64,000 nt of DNA from Nonomuraea endophytica (lineage in GTDB: Bacteria; Actinomycetota; Actinomycetes; Streptosporangiales; Streptosporangiaceae): positions 248,001 to 312,000 of the forward strand of contig NZ_JACHIN010000001.1 of NCBI RefSeq assembly GCF_014203235.1, in the 5' to 3' direction. Below the pieces are notes generated by a model. That model searched no databases and was not told the DNA's origin. It saw nothing but the letters and a program-made list of their open reading frames with translations. Shown here in pieces: positions 1 to 8,060 of the stretch (positions are counted from its first letter, which is position 1; the number at the start of each line of letters is the position of its first letter). A program made the translations under genes and the position numbers.

Positions 1-916
1 TGCGGTGGGTGGTGAGCACGGGAGTGCCGCAGGCCATGGCTTCCAGCACCGGGAGCCCGAACCCCTCGCCCTTCGACGGGAAGGCCACGACCAGCGCGCC
101 GCCGAGGAACCCGCGCAGGTCGGGGCTGCGCAGATAGCCGGGGCGGATGACCCTGACCGTGGCCTCGACCTCCCGGCAGGCGGCGTCGACGTCGTCCTCG
201 TGCACGCCGCCGCCGATCACCAGCGCGGGCGGGTCGGGCAGGCTCTTGACCGCCATGGCGAAGCCGCGGATGAGGTTGGGAACGTTCTTACGTGGTTCCA
301 GCGCGCCGAGGAAGGCGACGTAGCGCTGGTCGTGCAGTCCGCACCGCTCGGCCGCGCGCCGGGTCTCCTCCTCGGTCGGCGGGTGGAACATCTCCTGGTC
401 GACGCCGTGGTAGGCGACGTCGATGCGGGTGGGGTCGGCGGCCAGGACGCGGACGAGTTCGTCGCGGGTGGCCTTTGACGGCACGATGACCCGCCGGGCG
501 TGTCGCACCGCGGTGCGGGTGGCCGAGCGGAAGAAGGATGCCTTGACCGTGTCGTGCTGGTCGGGCTCGGTGAACCAGGTGACGTCGTGGACGGTCACCA
601 CGGTCGGCAGGCCGGAGCGCAGCGGGATGGAGTAATAGGGCGCGTGGATCACGTCGGCGCCGGTCTGCCGGGCGAGCAGTGGTACCCCGGTCTGCTCCCA
701 GGCGAGCCTGGTGGCCCGGTTGGTGATGGCGACGGGTCCTGGCAGGATCCGCGCGGATGGCGCCAGCCTGCCGTAACGCTCCGCGTCGGAGCGCTGGCAG
801 ACCACCACCAGGTCGGCCCCGGCCCGGTGAAGGGCGCCGATGAGGCCGTCTACATATCGGATCAACGCACCGCGGTCAGCGGGGACCGCGGCGGCGTCGA
901 CAAGTACACGAGGCAT
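1..916 (-). CDS. GT4-family glycosyltransferase, C-terminus cut by window edge
   Basis: The reverse strand reads open from an ATG at 916 to the left edge, giving 305 residues without a stop. The protein begins MPRVLVDAAAVPADRG and has the two-Rossmann layout of GT-B enzymes. An acceptor-side segment contains VTVHDVTWFTEP, the domain linker is near FLGALEPRKNVPNLI, and the donor-site motif EGFGLPVLEAMACGTPV lies close to the cut end; this E-x7-E pattern is typical of GT4. It probably transfers a nucleotide-activated sugar to an envelope acceptor at the cytoplasmic face of the membrane. It lies downstream of a flippase-like gene and a methyltransferase on the same strand. Donor and acceptor cannot be told. 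The last roughly 60-80 residues are missing. Confidence 0.85.
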   Translation of the reverse strand, partial: MPRVLVDAAAVPADRGALIRYVDGLIGALHRAGADLVVVCQRSDAERYGRLAPSARILPGPVAITNRATRLAWEQTGVPLLARQTGADVIHAPYYSIPLRSGLPTVVTVHDVTWFTEPDQHDTVKASFFRSATRTAVRHARRVIVPSKATRDELVRVLAADPTRIDVAYHGVDQEMFHPPTEEETRRAAERCGLHDQRYVAFLGALEPRKNVPNLIRGFAMAVKSLPDPPALVIGGGVHEDDVDAACREVEATVRVIRPGYLRSPDLRGFLGGALVVAFPSKGEGFGLPVLEAMACGTPVLTTHR

Positions 917-1009
917 ACGAAGATCTTCTCCCCTCAAGATCAACGTGGGACCGGTTGTCCCCCTCTCTTGTTCAGCCTAAGACCAGCGTCCCCAAAAGCG
1001 TGGTCCAAA

Positions 1010-1906
1010 TCACACACGGTCGCGACGCGCAACGAATCCGGCGATACCCGCGCAGATCAGATCGCCGACGATGATGACAATCCTTGACACAAGGGCCACG
1101 GCGATCGCCGAGCCTCTGTCCATGACCGGTGACAGCACCGCCACCATGGCCACCTCGCGCACCCCCGCCCCCGCGGGCACGACGAACGTCAGGATGCCCA
1201 GGCACCACGACAGCGCGAACGCGCCGATCGCGAAGAGCAGCCCGGTCTGCGGCGCGACGAAGTAGAGGTGCACGCCGTAGGCGGTCCACCCGGCCAGCGC
1301 CCAGCCGAGCGCGGTCAGCATGCCGCGCCGGGTGAGCGGGCGTTCGAGCGGCTCGCGCTTGAGCTTGCGCAGCCCGAAGCCGATCACCGCGTTGATGACC
1401 TTGGGCTCCAGCAGCACGAGGATCACCGGCAGGGCCAGCAGCAGCCAGCCGTAGCGGTCCCAGCCGAGGGTGCCGAGCGTGACGAGCAGGCCGGTGGCCA
1501 GCTGGATCGGCATCATCAGGAAGAACGCGGCGGCGCTGCGCGCGCGGGGGACGCCGAGGTCGCGGCCCATCTCCATCTGCGCGATCACCGGCCAGACGGC
1601 GCCGGGGATGTATTTGCCGAGCTGGCCCACGAAGAAGACCTTGGCCGCCGGCCTGAACGGCAGCGGCGAGCCCAGGTCGGCGAGGAGCGTGCGCCACGTG
1701 AGCATCGCGCCCAGCAGCGCCGCGACGACCGCGACCAGCGAGGCGGCCACCATGGGCCACGACAGCTTCGCGAACCCGGCGGCCACGGCGTCCCACTGCG
1801 AGGCGACCGCCCAGGTGCCGAAGCCCAGGGCGATGGCCAGGAAGCCGAACCTGACGACCCTCTTCACCACGGAGCGGCGGGCCGTGCGCGGCTCCGCCGT
1901 ACTCAA
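1010..1906 (-). CDS. Flippase-like membrane protein (LPG synthase TM-region/UPF0104 family)
   Basis: This is an integral membrane protein of about 298 residues with six to eight hydrophobic segments. The conserved stretch FFVGQLGKYIPGAVWP and the C-terminal VVPAGAGVREVA are hallmarks of the lysylphosphatidylglycerol-synthase TM region family, several members of which are proposed lipid flippases. I chose a TTG start at 1906: it overlaps the methyltransferase stop (TTGA) and follows a GGAAAGAG ribosome-binding site. A longer in-frame reading begins at 1975 but lies inside the upstream gene. A clear paralogue is encoded at 5071-6096. The neighbours (methyltransferase, GT4) suggest a role in moving or modifying a lipid-linked glycan. 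No substrate can be inferred. Confidence 0.8.
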   Translation of the reverse strand: MSTAEPRTARRSVVKRVVRFGFLAIALGFGTWAVASQWDAVAAGFAKLSWPMVAASLVAVVAALLGAMLTWRTLLADLGSPLPFRPAAKVFFVGQLGKYIPGAVWPVIAQMEMGRDLGVPRARSAAAFFLMMPIQLATGLLVTLGTLGWDRYGWLLLALPVILVLLEPKVINAVIGFGLRKLKREPLERPLTRRGMLTALGWALAGWTAYGVHLYFVAPQTGLLFAIGAFALSWCLGILTFVVPAGAGVREVAMVAVLSPVMDRGSAIAVALVSRIVIIVGDLICAGIAGFVARRDRV

Positions 1907-2718
1907 AGCACTCTTTCCGGCGGCTGCGGGAGTGCGGCGCCGCGCGGACGGCGCGGCGTCTTGGTGGCCACCCACAGGTAGGTCGGCACGACCGGAAGGA
2001 GCAGCTTGAGCACCTCACGGGGTGTTTTCGCCAGTACGGCCCGCACCACCTTGCCCAGCACGCCGGGGAACAGCTCGCCACCGGCGAAGCGGGTCGGCGT
2101 GGCCAGCACGGGGAAGGTGTAGTCCCAGACGTGGAAGGCGCGCAGCATGCGCTTGAGCCCGCGCCGGGTGCGGAAGCGCTCGTAGTAGTGGTCGGCGCGG
2201 CCGAAGGCGCGCACATACCGGTCGGCCAGCGACGGCGGCAGGTAGGACAGGAACGGCAGCTTGTAGTGCGGTTCCATGATGCCGAGCCGGTTGCCGAGGC
2301 CGAGGTAGAGGACACCGTCGTCGGCCAGGACCCGGTGCATCTCGGCGACGACCGCGTCGGGGTCGACCACGTGCTCGTAGATGTGGTTGAAGACCAGCAC
2401 GTCCACCGAGCGGTCGGGGAACGGCAGCGCCGTGCCGTCACCGCAGACGAACGCCACCCGCTCGCCGAAGCGGTCGGCGGCCTTGCGCAGGCCGGGCACG
2501 TCGATGTCGATGCCCAGCGTGTGCTTGGCGCCCGCGTCGGCCAGCTCGTCGGCGATGAAACCGGCGGAACAGCCCACGTCGCCCACGGTCAGCCCCGCGA
2601 GTGGCCCGTGGAAGTGCTCCAGCACCGCGATGATCTTCGCGGCCTTGCGGCGGCGCTTGCCCTCGTCGAGCATCGCCGCCTGGAACTCGGAGTATTCGAG
2701 CTGCTGTTGCCTGCTCAT
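1903..2718 (-). CDS. Class I SAM-dependent methyltransferase
   Basis: This 271-residue protein starts at the ATG at 2718, preceded by a strong GAAGGAGGAG ribosome-binding site about 10 bases away. The SAM-binding loop VGDVGCSAGFIADEL, the acidic residue at the end of strand 2 (LGIDIDV) and the motif-IV region VDVLVFNHIYEHV match Methyltransf_11-type enzymes, which often act on sugars, lipids or polyketides. It is translationally coupled to the downstream flippase-like gene (4-bp overlap), and a glycosyltransferase follows, so glycan or lipid-linked sugar methylation is the likely role. The acceptor is unknown. The C-terminal 60 residues are basic and hydrophobic and may contact the membrane. 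Confidence 0.85.
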   Translation of the reverse strand: MSRQQQLEYSEFQAAMLDEGKRRRKAAKIIAVLEHFHGPLAGLTVGDVGCSAGFIADELADAGAKHTLGIDIDVPGLRKAADRFGERVAFVCGDGTALPFPDRSVDVLVFNHIYEHVVDPDAVVAEMHRVLADDGVLYLGLGNRLGIMEPHYKLPFLSYLPPSLADRYVRAFGRADHYYERFRTRRGLKRMLRAFHVWDYTFPVLATPTRFAGGELFPGVLGKVVRAVLAKTPREVLKLLLPVVPTYLWVATKTPRRPRGAALPQPPERVL

Positions 2719-2893
2719 GGGTCGCTCGCCGCTCCTCCTTCTCCGCGGGCGCTCGTTCCTCGCGACCACTCCGCTCGGTGCGCCGGGTTGGCCCCGGCCA
2801 CGCTGCCCAAGGGTACCGGGCTCGCGCGTTAACCAGTTGTCAAACGCCCTTTGGTAGCGTGCCCGCCAGATATTTCCGACCATGGGGGGAAAT

Positions 2894-3967
2894 GTGGGCG
2901 TGTTCGACAAGATCCGGGGAGAGTTCGTCGACATCGTCGAATGGCTCGACGACAGCCGCGACACCATCGTCTGGCGTTTCCCCCGCTACGAGAACGAGAT
3001 CAAGATGGGCGCGCGCCTGGTCGTGCGCGAGTCGCAGGTCGCCGTCTTCGTCAACGAGGGCCAGATCGCCGACATCTTCCCGCCCGGCACGTACACGCTG
3101 GAAACCCAGAACCTGCCGATCCTGTCCACGCTCAAGGGCTGGAAGCACGGCTTCCACTCCCCTTTCAAGGCCGAGGTGTACTTCGTCGGCACCCGCCAGT
3201 TCAGCGACTTCAAGTGGGGCACCCAGAACCCCGTCATGATCAGGGACGCCGAGTTCGGCCCGATCCGGCTGCGCGCCTTCGGCGCCTACTCCGCCCGGGT
3301 CATCGACGCCAGAAAGCTGCTGACCGAGCTGGCCGGGACCGACCAGCAGTTCAGGACCGAGGAGGTCGAGGGCTACCTCCGCCAGATGATCGTCAGCCGG
3401 CTCGCGCCCGCGCTGGCCACGGCCGGGGTGCCCGTGCTCGACCTGGCCGCCAACCAGCACGAGATGGGCCGCCGCCTGGCCGAGGTGCTCAGCGCCGACC
3501 TGGCCGAGGTGGGCATCTCGATCCCGAACTTCAGCATCGAGAACATCTCGCTGCCGCCCGAGGTCGAGCAGGCGCTGGACAAGCGCACCCAGATGGGCAT
3601 CGTCGGCGACCTGGGACGTTACGCCCAGTTCCAGGCGGCCAACGCGGTGGAGGCCGCCGCCGAGAACCCCAACGGGGCCATGGGACTCGGCGTCGGCATG
3701 GTCGCCGGCCAGCAGGTCGCCGCCTCGGCCTTCACCCCGCCACCCGCCGCGCCCCCGCCCGCCGCACCGCCGCCTCTGCCTTCCGCGCAGTGGTACGTGG
3801 GCGTCGGCGGCGAGCGCAAGGGCCCCTATGACCAGGAAGCGCTCTCCGGCCTCACCCCCGAGACGCTGGTGTGGAAGGCCGGGATGGCGCAGTGGGCCCC
3901 CGCCCGGGACGTCCCCGAGCTGGCCGGGCTGCTCGCCCACACGCCCCCGCCGCTGCCGCCCGCCTGA
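2894..3967 (+). CDS. SPFH-domain protein with C-terminal GYF_2 domain (YdjI-like)
   Basis: The product is about 357 residues. Residues 1-210 form an SPFH/virion-core-protein domain beginning (V)GVFDKIRGEFVDIVEW, as in Bacillus YdjI. An Ala/Pro-rich linker (PPPAAPPPAAPPPLP) follows, then a GYF_2 domain with WYVGVGGERKGPYDQEAL and WKAGMAQWAPA. I prefer the GTG at 2894 because it gives the family N-terminus and has GGGGGGA just upstream; an ATG at 2882 is also in frame. SPFH proteins assemble on membranes and mark microdomains. The next gene encodes a zinc-ribbon membrane protein, the same pairing as YdjI-YdjG of Bacillus, which recruit PspA to stressed membranes. No pspA is visible here. Confidence 0.82.
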   Translation: MGVFDKIRGEFVDIVEWLDDSRDTIVWRFPRYENEIKMGARLVVRESQVAVFVNEGQIADIFPPGTYTLETQNLPILSTLKGWKHGFHSPFKAEVYFVGTRQFSDFKWGTQNPVMIRDAEFGPIRLRAFGAYSARVIDARKLLTELAGTDQQFRTEEVEGYLRQMIVSRLAPALATAGVPVLDLAANQHEMGRRLAEVLSADLAEVGISIPNFSIENISLPPEVEQALDKRTQMGIVGDLGRYAQFQAANAVEAAAENPNGAMGLGVGMVAGQQVAASAFTPPPAAPPPAAPPPLPSAQWYVGVGGERKGPYDQEALSGLTPETLVWKAGMAQWAPARDVPELAGLLAHTPPPLPPA

Positions 3968-3990
3968 AGACCGCAGAAAGGCTCCGGACC

Positions 3991-5061
3991 TTGTCCTCCC
4001 CCGCACAGACCACCCATCCGTGCTCCGGCTGCGGCGCGAGCGTCGCCTACGCCCCGGGCACCAGCGTGCAGCGCTGCCCCTACTGCGGCTTCGAGCAGCG
4101 CATCGCCGCCCCGGCACGGGCCGTGCGCGAACACGACTACGCCGCCTTCCTGGCCAAGCCGCGGGTGGCGGCGGTAGCCGTACACCAGAGTGCCTGTCCC
4201 GGGTGTGGCGCGCGCACGGAGAGCGACGCGCTGTCGAAGAGCTGCCAGTTCTGCGGCGCCGCGCTGGTCGCGGACACCACGGCGGGCGACCAGATCGCGC
4301 CTGAGGCCGTGGTCCCGTTCGCGCTGGACAAGAACGGCTCGCGCACGGCGCTGCGCGGGTGGGTGAAGTCCCGCTGGTTCGCCCCGAACCGCCTCAAGAA
4401 GGTCAGCGAGGCGGAGTCGATGAAATCCACGTACGTCCCGCACTGGACCTTCGACTCCGGCACCACGTCCGACTACACCGGCTCGCGCGGCGAGCACTAC
4501 TACGTCACCCAGACCTACACGGAGAACGGCCAGACCAAGACCCGCCGGGTGCGCAAGACCCGCTGGTGGCCGGCCTCCGGCACGGTCTCGCGCCACTTCG
4601 ACGACGTGCTCGTGGCCGCGACCCACCGGGTCACCCCCGAGCAGCTGGCCGAGCTGGAGCCGTGGCCCACCGGCCAGGCGCTCCCCTTCGAGCCCGCCTA
4701 CATCTCCGGCCACCACACCCTGCGCTACGAGGTCGAGCCGGAACAGGGCATCGAGACCGCCAAGCAGGAGATGGCCGAGGTCATCGAGCAGGACTGCCGC
4801 CGCGACATCGGCGGCGACGAGCAGCGCGTGAGCACGGTCGACACGACGTACACCGATGTCAGGTTCAAGCTCCTGCTGCTGCCGGTGTGGATCGGCTGCT
4901 ACCTGTTCGGCGGCAAGACCTACCAGGTGCTCATCAACGGCGTCACCGGGGAGGTTCAGGGTCAGCGCCCTTACAGCTGGGTCAAAATCACCCTTACCGT
5001 GCTGGCGGTCGCCGCGCTCATCGGCCTCGTCGTCTGGCTAATCATCGCCAACCGCGCGTAG
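3991..5061 (+). CDS. Zinc-ribbon protein with C-terminal membrane anchor (YdjG-like)
   Basis: This 356-residue protein carries two zinc ribbons in its first 100 residues: CSGCG...CPYCG and CPGCG...CQFCG. A soluble middle region rich in aromatic and charged residues follows, then one or two membrane segments at the end (LLLLPVWIGCYLFGG and LTVLAVAALIGLVVWLII). I chose the TTG at 3991, which follows GAAAGG and lies 23 bases after the SPFH stop; no ATG or GTG is well placed. With the preceding SPFH gene it forms a two-gene operon resembling YdjI-YdjG. A membrane-stress or membrane-organisation role is inferred from that resemblance only. The longer in-frame reading from 3871 lies inside the SPFH gene. 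Confidence 0.78.
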   Translation: MSSPAQTTHPCSGCGASVAYAPGTSVQRCPYCGFEQRIAAPARAVREHDYAAFLAKPRVAAVAVHQSACPGCGARTESDALSKSCQFCGAALVADTTAGDQIAPEAVVPFALDKNGSRTALRGWVKSRWFAPNRLKKVSEAESMKSTYVPHWTFDSGTTSDYTGSRGEHYYVTQTYTENGQTKTRRVRKTRWWPASGTVSRHFDDVLVAATHRVTPEQLAELEPWPTGQALPFEPAYISGHHTLRYEVEPEQGIETAKQEMAEVIEQDCRRDIGGDEQRVSTVDTTYTDVRFKLLLLPVWIGCYLFGGKTYQVLINGVTGEVQGQRPYSWVKITLTVLAVAALIGLVVWLIIANRA

Positions 5062-5070
5062 ATTTGGCGA

Positions 5071-6096
5071 ATGCTCCGCCGCCTGCTGCGTGTCCTGCTC
5101 GCGCTGGTCGCGCTCGGATTCCTCGGGTACGGCCTGGCCAGAAACTGGGACGAGACCACGGCCGCGCTGTCCGGTCTGTCGCCCTGGGCGCTGGCGGGGG
5201 CGTTCGCCGCGGTGCTGGCCGGGCAGTTCTGCATGCTGGTGGCCTGGCGGGAGGTGCTGGCCGGGCTGGGCTCGCCGCTGTCGTTGCGGGTGAGCGGGCG
5301 GATCATGTTCGTCGGCCAGCTGGGCAAATACATCCCGGGCTCGGTCTGGGCCTACGCGGCCATGATGGACCTCGGGCGCGACCACGGCAGCCCGCCGCGG
5401 CGCACGTTCGCCTGCATCTCGCTCTCGCTGGTGATCAACCTCGGGGTGGCGCTGACGATCGCCGCGGCCACGCTGGCCACGCACGAGGCGCTGCGCAAGG
5501 CCTGGTATCTGCTGCTGATCGTGCCGGTCATCGTGGTCTGCCTGCATCCCAAGGTGCTGACCTGGGGGCTCAACCTGGCTTTGCGGCTGGCGCGCAAGGA
5601 GCCCCTCGAGCGCAGGAGCTCGGGCGGAGAGAGCGACGAAGGAGCCAACGGAGCCCGAAGCGGGCGCGACAACAAGCACGGGAGCGTGGTGTCTGGCCGT
5701 ACCGTGCTGGTGGCGGTGGCGTGGACGGCGCTCGGCTGGCTGATCTACGGCGTGCACACCATGCTGCTGGCCGGCCGGTGGGACCTCTACGTGCTGGCGA
5801 CCGGCGCTTATGCCTTCGCCTGGGCGACCGGGCTGCTGACGTTCGTGGTGCCGGCCGGGGTGGGGGTGCGCGAGGGCGCGCTGGTGCTGGTGTTCACCCC
5901 GCTGATCGGCACGGGCGCGGCCTTCGCGGTGGCGCTGCTGTCGCGCGTGGCCTTCACGCTGGCCGACGCCACCGCGGCCGGAGTCGCCTTCCTGCTGGGC
6001 CGTCAGGAGTCCAGCAAGGCCGCCGTGTACACCGACCAGAACGGCTCGGGATCCACTGATTTGACCCCGGAGCGCAACCCGACCGGGTCGGCGTAG
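5071..6096 (+). CDS. Flippase-like membrane protein, paralogue of 1010-1906, with an internal insertion
   Basis: The 341-residue multi-spanning protein shares MFVGQLGKYIPGSVW and FVVPAGVGVREGAL with the gene at 1010-1906, placing both in the LPG-synthase TM-region family. It differs in two ways. About 24 extra hydrophilic residues sit between two membrane segments (residues about 182-208, including SDEGANGARSGRDNKHGS). A C-terminal tail of about 28 residues runs antisense through the 3' end of the convergent glycosyltransferase gene, overlapping it by 94 bp. It starts 9 bases after the zinc-ribbon gene, without a clear ribosome-binding site. A role in lipid-linked intermediate transport is plausible, but no substrate is known. 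Confidence 0.8.
   Translation: MLRRLLRVLLALVALGFLGYGLARNWDETTAALSGLSPWALAGAFAAVLAGQFCMLVAWREVLAGLGSPLSLRVSGRIMFVGQLGKYIPGSVWAYAAMMDLGRDHGSPPRRTFACISLSLVINLGVALTIAAATLATHEALRKAWYLLLIVPVIVVCLHPKVLTWGLNLALRLARKEPLERRSSGGESDEGANGARSGRDNKHGSVVSGRTVLVAVAWTALGWLIYGVHTMLLAGRWDLYVLATGAYAFAWATGLLTFVVPAGVGVREGALVLVFTPLIGTGAAFAVALLSRVAFTLADATAAGVAFLLGRQESSKAAVYTDQNGSGSTDLTPERNPTGSA
5614..5694 (+). other. In-frame extra segment inside the flippase-like gene
   Basis: After the shared residues (K/R)EPLER, the paralogue at 1010-1906 reaches its next membrane segment in about 18 residues, while this copy needs about 42. The extra DNA is rich in short GAGC/GGAGC words and encodes a charged, low-complexity loop. 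It looks like a small repetitive element inserted in frame. Whether related copies exist elsewhere in the genome cannot be tested from this window. Confidence 0.5.
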
Positions 6097-7088
6097 AGCC
6101 GTTCGATCGCCTTCCTGAGCCCTTCGACGTCCTCGGGCTCGGCCAGCAGGCCGTCCACGCCGTCGGTGACGTGGTCGGCGAGCGCGCCCACGCGGGTGGC
6201 GATCACCGGGACGCCGTGCTCGTGGCCGAGCCACACGTTCTGGCTGGCGGTGGCGTTGCGGTAGGGCAGCACCAGAGCGTCGGCGCGGGCGAAGAGCCCC
6301 GGCACCTCCTCGGCGGCCACGTACCCGGGCCGCAGCTCCACCCGGTCGCCGATGCCCAGCTCCGCGATGAGCCGCTCGGTCTCCTCCAGCCCGCCCCAGA
6401 ACTCCCCGGCGACGGTCAGCCCGACCCCGTCGGGCAACGCCCTGAGCAGCAGATCCAGCCCCTTGTACGGCCGGACGATCCCAAAGAAGAGCAGATTGTT
6501 GTGCACTTCCCCCGATTTTTCGGCATTTTTCGAGGGAAGGTGGGGCGCCATCGCGGCCACCCGGACCGGCTTGGATGTGAGCTCCCCGGCCAGCGCCGCC
6601 TGCTGCTCGGAGTGCGTCAGCACCCGGTCGACCCGCTTGAGCAGCGCCTTCATCAGCGGCCTGTCATAAGGCTTGCGCTCGTGCGGCAACACGTTATGAC
6701 AAAGAGCCACAGCCGTGGCCTTGCCCGCCATGCCGTATCGTCGCAAGCTCCTCAGGCCCAAGCCATACAAAATCCCAAGATAAGCAGGCACCTGCACAGG
6801 GCTGAGCACCGCGAAAATCACCAGGTCGGCGCCGCGCAACCGCCGCCCGCACGCCACCCACCCGTCCGGCCGCCGCCAGTCGAGCCTGCGCAGCGTCTTC
6901 GGGTACGGCCGGCCCTCAGGAGCCGAGATCGTCTGCTGACCGGGATAGAGGAAGCCCGGATACTGGGCCTTCCACGACTCGATCACCACGTCGTGCCCCA
7001 ACGCGCTCAGCCGGTGCGCCAGCTCGGTGGTGTGCTGCGCCCCGCCGCCCTTGTACGGGTACGTCGGGCCGACGATCGCGATCCGCAC
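6003..7088 (-). CDS. GT4-family glycosyltransferase
   Basis: This 361-residue GT-B enzyme has an N-terminal MRIAIVGPTYPYKGGGAQHT loop, the GKG-type hairpin typical of the acceptor domain, and a C-terminal donor domain with VELRPGYVAAEEVPGLFARAD followed by GHEHGVPVIATRVGALADHV. It starts with GTG immediately after the TAG of the upstream GT2 gene, so the two are translationally coupled. The phrase NNLLFFGIVRPYKGLDLLL marks the start of the donor half. It likely adds a sugar to a lipid-linked precursor after the upstream enzyme. Its last 94 bases overlap the convergent flippase-like gene. Confidence 0.87.
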   Translation of the reverse strand: MRIAIVGPTYPYKGGGAQHTTELAHRLSALGHDVVIESWKAQYPGFLYPGQQTISAPEGRPYPKTLRRLDWRRPDGWVACGRRLRGADLVIFAVLSPVQVPAYLGILYGLGLRSLRRYGMAGKATAVALCHNVLPHERKPYDRPLMKALLKRVDRVLTHSEQQAALAGELTSKPVRVAAMAPHLPSKNAEKSGEVHNNLLFFGIVRPYKGLDLLLRALPDGVGLTVAGEFWGGLEETERLIAELGIGDRVELRPGYVAAEEVPGLFARADALVLPYRNATASQNVWLGHEHGVPVIATRVGALADHVTDGVDGLLAEPEDVEGLRKAIERLYADPVGLRSGVKSVDPEPFWSVYTAALLDS

Positions 7089-8045
7089 CTACTCGCCCCT
7101 GCTCCGCACGATCAGGTCGGCCAGCAGCGCGACCGAGCCGATCAGCATGCCCGACAGGAAGATCATCACGGTGTTGGCCGGGAAGTAGAACGGATGCTGG
7201 ACCATATCCCACACGCCCTTGACGATCCCGATGCCGACCAGCCACAACGCCGGCGGCATCAGAACCTTCAGCGGGTTGAAGTACATGATCATCCGCAGGA
7301 CCTGCAGGATGTAGCGGTAGGCGTCGGAGACGAAGCTGAACTTCGACTTGCCCGCCCGCTTGGCGTAGCCGATCGGCAGGTAGTAGACGTCGTGCTGGTT
7401 CGACAGGAACGACAGCGTGATCGTCGTGACACATGAGAACCCGGGAGGCAGCAGCCGCAGGTACGGCCGCGCCACCGACTTGCGGAAGGCCCGCAGACCG
7501 GAGTTGAGGTCCGGGATCTTCTGGCCGGCGAGCTTCTCGGCGACCTTCCTGATCACCCACTTGGCCGGCACCCGCAGCAGCTTGTGCGAGCCCTCCTCCG
7601 ACGTGCGCGCGCCCACGACCTGGTCGATCGTCTGGTCTTTCTCCAGGATCTGGACCAGGTCGGGGATGCGCTCGTTCGGGTAGGTCATGTCGGCGTCGGT
7701 CCACACGACGATCTCGCCGCGCGCCTCCTGGGTGCCGATCCTGCGTACGGTGCCCGATCCCCCGTTGCGGTGGAACGCCCGGATCCGCATGTTCGGGAAT
7801 CGCGGGGCGGCCTCCTGCAGCTTCGCCAGCGTCGCGTCCGTCGAGCAGTCGTCGACGGCCACCAGCTCGTAGGTGTAGCCGCTGGAGTCCATCGCCTTGG
7901 TGATTCGCTCGACCTCGTCGATGACGTGATCCTGCTCGTTGTAGCAGGGCAGGACGATCGTGACGTACGGCGCTTCTTCCACGGCGGGTCCACTCTGGGG
8001 GGTCTCAGGCGTGCTCACGTCGGTCGAGGGTACTCTGCCCAGCAC
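7089..8045 (-). CDS. GT2-family glycosyltransferase with C-terminal membrane anchor (DPM1/GtrB-like)
   Basis: The 318-residue protein has a GT-A domain with VLPCYNEQDHV, the acidic VDDCSTD and the metal-binding VWTDADMTYPNE region. Two C-terminal membrane segments follow (about residues 255-305, e.g. VMIFLSGMLIGSVALLADLIV). This is the layout of polyprenyl-phosphate sugar transferases such as DPM1 and GtrB, which load a sugar onto a lipid carrier on the cytoplasmic face. The lipid-linked sugar could feed the GT-C-like membrane proteins encoded nearby at 8968-12874. The ATG at 8045 is used; an internal GTG (VSTPETPQSG) is an alternative. It forms an operon with the following GT4 gene. Confidence 0.87.
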   Translation of the reverse strand: MLGRVPSTDVSTPETPQSGPAVEEAPYVTIVLPCYNEQDHVIDEVERITKAMDSSGYTYELVAVDDCSTDATLAKLQEAAPRFPNMRIRAFHRNGGSGTVRRIGTQEARGEIVVWTDADMTYPNERIPDLVQILEKDQTIDQVVGARTSEEGSHKLLRVPAKWVIRKVAEKLAGQKIPDLNSGLRAFRKSVARPYLRLLPPGFSCVTTITLSFLSNQHDVYYLPIGYAKRAGKSKFSFVSDAYRYILQVLRMIMYFNPLKVLMPPALWLVGIGIVKGVWDMVQHPFYFPANTVMIFLSGMLIGSVALLADLIVRSRGE

Positions 8046-8060
8046 AACGCGGCGTCCACA

